The notes under the pieces: model-generated
Told to the model about the DNA's origin: nothing
What the model saw: only the letters and a program-made list of their open reading frames with translations
Database searches by the model: none
Shown here: positions 22,701-31,700 of the stretch, one piece after another
Layout: each line of letters begins with the position of its first letter
Numbering within the stretch: the first letter of the stretch is position 1
Translations under genes and position numbers: made by a program
From: Saccopteryx bilineata
Taxonomy: Eukaryota; Chordata; Mammalia; Chiroptera; Emballonuridae
DNA length: 64,000 nucleotides
Assembly (NCBI RefSeq): GCF_036850765.1
Contig: NC_089492.1
Location: forward strand, 292,600,590-292,664,589
Direction of reading: 5' to 3'

Positions 22701-25700
22701 AGATGCAAAACCAACTTACTTCATTGATGAAAATGCACTAGACACTTCATATAGTGTCTCGGCCTCAGTTCCATCTATGGCATTTGAAATGCCACAACCA
22801 CTGTATAAGAAGCACCCAGTTTTTAGACCCCCCAAAATTAAAAAAAGTAAATAAAGTGTGTCTTATATGTGGGGAAATACAGTAGGAGTAATGGAGTCTG
22901 CACGTTCCCTGATCCCCTAACTTGCGAGCAGTGTGGTTGGCTGTAAATAGCTGGCTTTGATGTTGGATTTACGGGACTATGGCTTCTCAGGCTTCCCACT
23001 TGGGATCAACATTCGTGGGGCTGAAGTGTTGGGCTCTCGTCCTTGGAGACCCTGCCTCTGGTAACTAGGGCAGTGGGCGTGGAAACCTTTTTAAACCAGA
23101 ACTGAACTTGTGGTTCTCCCAGCTCTAGTAAAGCTAGGTTACATTGGTAACACTTTGTTGTTTTGTTTCATTGCTTGATTTTTAGAGAGAAAGGAAGGGA
23201 GACAGAAATGGTCTTTTTCTGTACGTTCCTTGACCAGGGATCAAACCTGCAACCTTGGTGCACTGGGATGGTGGAACTAACTGAGCTCCCCAGTCAGGGC
23301 AGGTTGGTAACAGTTTTGTTACCATTTTCTTTTTGCAGATTGTCTACTAATAGTCTTTTTATTTTTTAATTTTATTATAGAGAGAGAGAGAGAGATAGGG
23401 ACAGACAGGAACAGAGGGAGATGAGAAGCATCAATCATCAGTTTTTTATTGCAACGCCTTAGTTGTTCATTGATTGCTTTCTCATATGTGCCTTGACCAT
23501 GGGCCTTCAGCAGACCGAGTAACCCCTTGCTCAAGCCAGCTATCTTGGGTCCACGCTGGTGAGCTTTTGCTCAAACCAGATGAGCCCACACTCAAACTGA
23601 CTTCAGGGTCTCGAACCTGGGTCTTTCCGCATCCCAGTCCGACGCTCTATCCACCTGCACCACTGCTTGGTCAGGCATCTACTAATAGTCTTTAGGTAGT
23701 CTGAGTTCACCTGACCCGCCACAGACAAGAAATATCTTCTAATTTCTCTTTTAATGAGAGGACTCAAAAAGAGGAGTTCTGTGGTGTGGTGCAGCTCATC
23801 CATTTAAAGTGCAGTTCAATGGTTTGTGTGTTTCATAAGGTACAGCCGTCAGGCAGCTTTCAGAATGTTTTCATCTCCCCCAAGAACTAGCAGTTGCTGC
23901 TTATGTCCCCAACTCTCCCAGCTGTGGCCCGTCCACCTCTGGATTCTTCCCGTTTGGGCAGTGGCCACAGCTGGAGTCCAGCAGCGTGTGGTCTGCTGCC
24001 GCTTCCACCCAGCTTGTCTTCAGGTTTGTCCACGTTGTAGTTGTAGTGTATGTCAGACAGACTGGCTTTGTTTTGTTTTTAGAAACAAAAGCCAGGTTTA
24101 TTTGTTCTGTTTCTTGTAATTGAAGTGTTCCTCGATGACGTCCTTGGCCTCAAACTGTCCATTTTTAAGTGTACATTGTTTCCCTTGACCTTATTTATTT
24201 TTCTTCCCTTTGTCACAAAGTCCCTGTGAACACAGAATAGTGTAAACTTTGCATGTTTCCTGCCAGCGTTAGTGTAGCTTCCGAGCCAAGGCTTCTAGGA
24301 TTTACTTTTTTGTTTTTTCATTTTCCACACTTGACCTTCCCAGGGATTTCCAGCTTCCACAGAGAGGAGTCTACGGCTGAATCCTGAGCTTACTTGGAGA
24401 GCCTTTGGTGAAAAGATTATTTTCTTCTAATGTAAGAATGACCAAGCCTGCAGCGCCATGCAGTCCATAGTCCCTGGGGCAAGGAAGGAGGGGCTGGCCT
24501 GTCTTCAGGAGATGCTGAGCCCCCCTTGGAAACCTTTCAGTAGATACTTTGTAACTTAACCTAACCATTTGCCTTGAAAAGCAAGTAAAACCTACCTCTG
24601 AATATGGTGCAATCTTAAGTGCCAGCAGTTGTCCCTAAAGGGGGATTTGAAATGCAAATGTAACACTTTTCCTGGATCCTTACTTCATTCCCCTGATTGG
24701 ACACTGAGCCTAGGAGCCTGTATCCAGCATAGTTTTTTTTTTTTTCTTGTGGATCTTTTATAATTAATTCTCTTTGGAGTATTTTTAAAAACTATTTATT
24801 TGTTCTTTTCCATCTCAATTTTATTGTCTTTTAGGTCTTAATTTATGTGTATGCCCACTTCACTGTGTACCCTTTTTCTTGTTTTGGGATAAAAGGTAAA
24901 AATAAAATGTTTCTCACACTATAGATCCCCACAGCCTCCTGACCTCCATCCTGGGTGTGTGGTCAGTGGATACAGCAGCGCGAGAGGGCAGCCAGCCCTC
25001 TGAGGCCCCTCTCCTTCACTTGAATTGCTTTTCCAGAAACTTGTTCTTAGGGTCTCATCAGACTAGTGTCAGGCTAGCCAGTTTTCTTGTGCTGTGCTTG
25101 GTGGGTGGAAATAGCGGCCACTGCCTGGTCTTGCCCTTCAAATCCCATGCTCCCCTCCCTGGTGGTCCCTGGCACCCTATCCTAGGGGCACTTGGGCTGC
25201 CCCCCCCCCACTTCTGCTGTGTTCCAACCCGTATCCTGTTTCCCTGGGTCAGCAGCTACATTTCTTAAATAATTTTTAGACACAGTGTCTATTTAACAAA
25301 TGAATCTGTTCCCAAGCTAGATAATGATTACCAGAGAAAGTGCATTCTAATTTTGCTGATATTTAAGCTGTCTGGTTTTAGAGAAGACTTGTCCTTTAAA
25401 TATAACTTGTGGCCTTAAGATGTTTCAGATAATGCAGAATAGTAGCTGTCATGTCTGAGATGCTTGCCTGCCCTTCTCATCTGGTTCGATGACACAAGCA
25501 GAGTTGACTGGCCAAGGTAGTTGCCGGGGGTCACTCATGGGTCTGGACATAATGGAGGTGCCCTGGCTGTGACCACTGCTTTGCATATTCGCCCACACCC
25601 GCGGGACGGACCAGGTTCCCCACCTGAAATGCTGATACCAGGTGTGTTGAAAGTGGATCACTTTGCCTGAAGTCGGGGAGGGAGGTAAGGCCATTGTAGA

Positions 25701-28700
25701 CCCAGCCAAAGGTGGCCCCCAAGCATCAGGTCAGGGCAGTAGTTAGGACAGTGCCCAGTAGCTCTTGGAGCTGGTGTCAGGGGTCCCCTGTTCTTTTTTT
25801 GTGCCACCTACGGGCTTTGTCAGAACTGCTCTGATTACTGAAAAGGATTTGAGTTTATTTTCACATACAGCAGGGCTGTCTCGAAAGCTTCCGTTGTAGC
25901 AGTTCTGACTGTGGCTCAAGGGTCTCAGCTGTCCCTGCAACCCGTTAGAGGGCCGCCCGCTTAAAGCTGTTTGCTCCTGGCCTTGCTCGCTCTCCCCAGG
26001 TGTGCCTGGAGCTCGCTCACAGGTTCCTGCTATGAGTGCCGGTCCTCCCCAGGGTACATGGGCTGTGTTGTGTCCTTATGACCGCAGCACAGCTCCAGGA
26101 TGGGCCTCCCAAACCATCTACCAGTCCCCATAGCCGTCGGCTCCTCCTCCCAGGACAGAGAGGGAGGGGTCCAGCTGGTGGCGACTGGGCAAGGCCTGTG
26201 CTCATGGGAAGCATCTTTATTTTTTATTGATTGATTGATTTTAGACAGAGGAAGGGAGAGCGAAGCATTCACTTGTTCCACCTGGGAAGCATCTTGTATT
26301 TGTGCCAATTCTTTTTTCAGGAAAATGTGGGCTAGCCTTGGCCCTTTGGGGGTGTCACCTATGTCCATGATGGGAGAAGGGTGGGCACGTTCCCCAAGTG
26401 GCTTTCCTCGGCACGGGAGAATCTGGCAAACAAGAAGATGGCAGCCTCCTCTTCTGGTGGGGCCAGCGGGACACCCCCTGGTTCTTGCTGGGTGTGCTTT
26501 GCAATGATCCCCCACGTGACATCTGAAGCGAGGTGGTCATGGCCTATGGTGCATAAGCAGCGTTGGCCAACTGGACAGTGGCAGCAAGGAGGGTGCCAGG
26601 GGTGAGAGTGAGAACTGAAGAGGATACCAGGCTCAGGCCAGGGCTGCCAATCTAACTGGTCCTTGAATCCCAGAAGTCACCAGGCCATAGGCCCCGTTCA
26701 GTTTATGCTGATCAAAAACAAAGGCAAGATTATATAGGATTATGCTACGTAACATTCCTAAAATTTGACCAAAACACTCAAACTGTTCCCAAAATGGGCT
26801 CAGGGGCAGCTTCCCCGTTGAGGAACCATCATCCATGGGGTACCTGGGAGGCTCCAGTTGCAAGGAAGGGGCTCCCTGGACAGGCATGCCAGGCAGGCAG
26901 GGGTCTGAGGGTACCCTCGACACCAGAGAAGAGAGGAGGGTGCTGACCAGGAGTCTGATGTCTTGGGCTGGGGCTGCCCCTAATGGTGACTGTGAGATTG
27001 AGACATTGCCCTGGACTTCCCTGGGTATGTGGCCCTGCTGACCTCAAAGGAGAGCCATGGGGGCAGCCCATGACCATTCCAGGAAATGTGTGCATGAGTG
27101 GGGCAGGCCACAGCCCTGTCCTCAGCATTGCCCCCAGGCAAGCGCATCTGGACCCACTGTGACCACCTGCAGTGGCCCCAGCACCCTGGTTGAGCCTGTG
27201 GGAGGTGCTGGCTTGGATATTTCTAAGCCATGGTGCCTTTTGAGAATCTCCTCAGGGGGAACTTGAGTCCCTTTTGAGAGTTCATGACTTGTCTGACATT
27301 TGTTTGATCAAGTTTAAGATAGGAAGTAAGATTGAGTGACAGGATATCAGTGCTGAGCCGGCCCCCTGGCCGGGCCCACCCTCAAGGAATGTCAACTGAT
27401 GGATTTGGGGTCACCTCCAGGGCCGAAGCACAAAGTGGGGGCACCTGGATTAGGTGTGGCAGCGTCTGGGAACTGAGGAGATGGTGCCGACTAGGATGTT
27501 CTTGGGTCTGTTCGGTGAGCGTCTGCAAAGCAGCCGAGAGGCGTCCTTCAGCGCAGCACTGATGATGACAGTCCAGCCAGGACCTGAGCAGGTGACTGAA
27601 GGCGCGTGAGGGGAGCCTGGGTGGGGGTGCTGCGGTGAAGACTCTGATCCCACTGGTTGCAAGATGAACACATGGGGTCTGTGTTGGGGGCTGGGCCTCT
27701 GCCCTGTCCAGGGTATGCCTGGCTGCTGGCCCTGAAGCCTCTTTGTGACCAGGTGCCACGTGGTTGGGGGCTGGGGCTGGCCCTGCTTCTGTCCTGAGAG
27801 TTCTGAGTGTGTCTTTTCCTACCCCATTGCCTTGCTCATTTCCCATGGGTGATATTTGGGGTTGAATGAGGCTGGATCTGCGCTCCCCTCTGCCACCTTT
27901 GGGGAGCATTCTGTCAACTCAGGACTGGAGCTTGCGGGGTGGGAGCAGGGAGGCAGGTAGAAGGCCCTGTGGCCATTCAACTATCATTGGGGGACTTGTT
28001 GAGGATGTGGAGTACATGGGCTCCGCTGCTGAACCCACGGCCTTTGTGAATGAGCGTTGGGGCCCTTTTCAGGTTCCTGCCAGCACTTCCCTTGCCTGAA
28101 AATTCTCGTGCATCTCCCCACACCTCCGTGGGACCGCTGCTTTGAGCTGAGTGCCCACAGAGGTCTCCAGCCCACACTTTGTTCTGCACCAGTCCCCAAC
28201 TCCCACTGCCCAACTGCCTGCACCCTCCTCCCACGGGAGCCAGTGGTTCCTCACACCTAACCAGCCAGACCGAGTCCCCCTGCATAGCTGGGCCCAGCCC
28301 CCAAGTGCTCCTGCACAGTCCATGGAGAGGCAGGTGCAATGTGCCCACGTCGTAGAAACAGTCTCTAGGTACCGTAATAGGTGTCCAAGGAGGAATGCTG
28401 AATTCCACCAGAGCCAATGGCTTAACTGTGGCTTTATCCTGTCTCCTTTGCCTTCAGAAGCATCATGGGGTCCCTGGGAGCCTGAGGCCAGACTCCTTTG
28501 GGGACCAGCTGCTGAGCACAGAACTTGGTGATTGGAAGGTGCACAGGCGATTGGCATCCTGTGCCCACACCTTCGAGTGGGGCTCCAGAACCAGCAGTTC
28601 GTGTCTCAAAACTGTGTCAGCTGCAGGGGAGCTTCAATCAGGCCCATTGTGTCTGGGCCTGTGGTCACTGTCAGCCACCGGAACACCTGTGTGTCAGTGT

Positions 28701-31700
28701 GTGTGTGTGGGGGGGCAGGGTATGGTTCTAGAAACAAATCCTTGCCTGCTTGGGCCCCAGGGTGGGCAGCTCTGTCCTTGCCCTGCTCCCAGTGTAGCTT
28801 TGGGCCTCGGGCTTCCTGTATCCACTGGTACCCCCGGGCTGTGTCCTCTGGTTCAGGGGCAAGTGATAGGCGCTGCCCTGCTGGCCCTGCTGCTGCTTAA
28901 AGGCCTCCTCCAGCAGGGAAGTATTTTTGTGAAATGCTTAATACCCTGACAATGCCTCTGAGGTCTGCTGGCTTTCAGCAGTCCACATCTGGCTCCCATG
29001 CACGGGTCTTTCTTTAGAAGCTGGCCCTCAGAGCTCCTCACTCTGACCCCAGCGTGACTAGTAAGGGCTTTGTCCTGGTGGCTTGACTCATCTTGGCCTC
29101 ACTGCCTGCTCATCCTCATCCCCACTCCTGTCCCTTGTGGTTTGAAGCCAGAATTTAAGTTGCTCTGGGTCCCTGGGATTTGAAACAGTGGGTGAGTTGT
29201 GGTTTCTTTCTCAAGGGCTCCTGGCACAGGCACCTCCTATCCTTGGTCCTGCTTGGCTTAGCCCAGGCTGCGCGTCCCTGAAGTTGCCATAATATAGTCT
29301 AGAAAGGCCACTGATCTATTTCCCTGTTGCTTGGGTGAGAGACTGGGGGGTCTAATCCCCTACCTTGGTCTTTCAGCTCCATTTGTGATGTCATCTGGGT
29401 AAGTCGTTGAGGGTGAAGTGAAGGAGGAAGGCGCTTGGCAAGTTCACAGGGCTGTTACAGCCCTGACTTGAGCACCTGGTGGTCATCTCTTTTTTTTTTT
29501 TTTTTTTTAAGCAAGAGAACGAGAAAGATGGACTGACTGGAAGGGAGAGAGATGAGAACCATCAGTTCTTCCTTGCAGTGCCTTAGTTGTTCACTGATTG
29601 CTCTCTCATATGTGTCTTGACCAGGGGACTTCAGCAGAGTAAGTGACCCCTTGCTGAAGCCAATGTCCTTGGGCTTCAAGTCAGCAGTCATGGGGTCATG
29701 TCTGATCCTACACTCAAGCCTGGGACCTCGGGGTTTTGAACCTGGGTCCTCAGCATCCCAGGCCAACGCTTGGTCCACTGTGCCACCACCTGGTCAGGCT
29801 CTTTTTTTTTTTTTTTTTTTTTTTACAGAGACAGAGAGGGATAGACTGGGACAGACAGGAACAGAGAGAGATGAGAAGCATCAATCAGTTTTTCGTTGCG
29901 CATTGCAACACCTTAGTTGTTCATTGATTGCTTTCTCATATGTGCCTTGACTGCAGGCCTTCAGCAGACCGAGTAACCCCTTGCTTGAGCCAGCGACCTT
30001 GGGTCCAAGCTGGTGGGATTTTGCTCAAACCAGATGAGCCCACGCTCAAGCTGGTGACCTCGGGTTCTCAAACCTGAGTCCTCTGCATCCCAGTCTGACA
30101 CTCTATCCACTGCGCCACTGCCTGGTCAGGCATCAGGCTCATTCTTGAGGGCCATACTTGTCAGTGTGGGAGGTCTCAGAGGAGTGCAGGGAACCTGACC
30201 CCAGGCTTACACTGGATGCCCGAGTCTTAGCTACCAACCCTGCAGGCAGGTGGGCCTCCCCTCAGCCCAGATCTCTTCGCTGGGCTTCGATCTTTGATGC
30301 CAAGCATTTGATGGACCTCGTTATAGAAAGATGGACTCCACGTGGCAACAGGGCTCTTGTGGGTACCAGCGTGGATGGACAGCAGTTTTATGAACTTAGC
30401 TGGAAAGTGTCAACCAAAACCACCATAGCTAACAGTCCAGTGTTTTTAAGCTAAAACTCTTAGCTAAACCACTTAAATATATTCTAAAACCTGTCCTCAG
30501 TCTCCTGGAAGGTAGGAAATGTCTACCACAACTTAAAAAGGCTGGGAGACATCAATGTTTCATCTCAGGATTCTTGAATCATCCAGTCTGTCTGTAAAAC
30601 AGAATTAACAAGGTACTTCTCCCCAACTGTCCAGAACATGTCTGCATCTTTGGGCTCTGTCTCTGTCAAGGTGAACCGGGGCCCTCAGGACAGAGGTGAC
30701 TGCTGTTGGTGGGAGTGTGTTCTCGTCTGGAGTGCCCCTGAGAAAGTGCATTCAGCTTGGCTTGCCTACTTGGCACAGACCTCACTTGCAGGACCTGTGT
30801 GTCCCCTCTGAGCTCTAAAGGACACACCCCTTGAGGCTCCCGGCCTGGGGCCCCTACACTCTGTTCTTTTTCTTTTTTTTACAGAGACAGAGAGAGAGAG
30901 GGATAGACAGGGACAGACAGACAGGAAGGGAGAGATGAGAAGCATCAATCATTAGTTCTTCATTGCGCATTGCGACACCTTAGTTGTTCATTGATTGCTT
31001 TCTCATATGTGCCTTGACTGCGGGCCTTCAGCAGACCGAGTAACCCCTTGCTCGAGCCAGCGACCTTGGGTCCAAGCTGGTGAGATTTGCTCAAACCAGA
31101 TGAGCCCGTGCTTTAGCTGGTGACCTCGGGGTCTTGAACCTGGATCCTCTGCATCCCAGTCCGACGCTCTATCCACTGCGCCACTGCCTGGTCAGGCTAT
31201 ACTCTGTTCTTACTGACTCTTGTGTCCCCCTCCTGGGCCCCTTTTGCTGCTGTGTTTCTGGAGTTTCTTTGCTTTGGCCGAGCCTGGCTGGGATGGGTTT
31301 TCAGGTGAGTTTTGTCCTTGCTGAAGGGTCAGAGTCAGGCTCAGTATGAGCAAAGGCGCTACAGGACAGGGCTTAAAGGCAGCTGGCGGGGTGAGGAAAC
31401 AGACAAGGTAAGATTGCAGGCATTAGGCCTTTGCTTTCTGGAATGCGTTGGTCCAAAAGCTGTGGCCTGGCTGGCTGAAGTGGGCACGTCCAGACGCTGA
31501 CCAGGGTTGGTCTGCCTACTCGCCTGTCTTCTGCGGCCCCCAGGGCTGTGGTAGCTCTGCCTGTGCAGACACCTAGGCTCTTAGCTGAATGACACATCTC
31601 CTCTGAAGTTCCTTAACTCCAGCGCCCAGCTACACACAGAATGGCATTTTGCACATGTTGGACAGGAATAAGCGAATCAAGCCCCGACCAGAAAGGTTCC

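Larger units (their letters stand above)
22239..22931 (+). mobile_element. mariner-like transposon carrying nested insertions
   Basis: The left end CTGCTCACAAAAATTAGGGG and right end (inverted) CTGCTCGCAAGTTAGGGGAT are inverted repeats. The left flank is TA and the right is TG, a possible mutated TA. Inside are a SINE (22307-22631) and a truncated copy of the pogo-like element (22744-22886). No transposase frame survives. Confidence 0.65.
18942..31629 (+). other. SSU72: SSU72 intron 2
   Basis: A 12.7 kb intron. It contains SINEs at 19447-19738, 21507-22097 (interrupted), 22307-22631, 23172-23300, 23359-23677, 29480-29801, 29802-30133 and 30870-31197, and the nested DNA transposons at 21685-22931. 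The unique GC-rich part 24300-29450 has many open frames on both strands, but none resembles a known protein or shows splice context. A short SINE scrap is near 26225-26275. Confidence 0.85.

Noticed and set aside
28395..28949. 184-residue frame in SSU72 intron 2
   Set aside because: No recognisable domain, no splice signals, and overlapping frames of similar length in the same GC-rich stretch.
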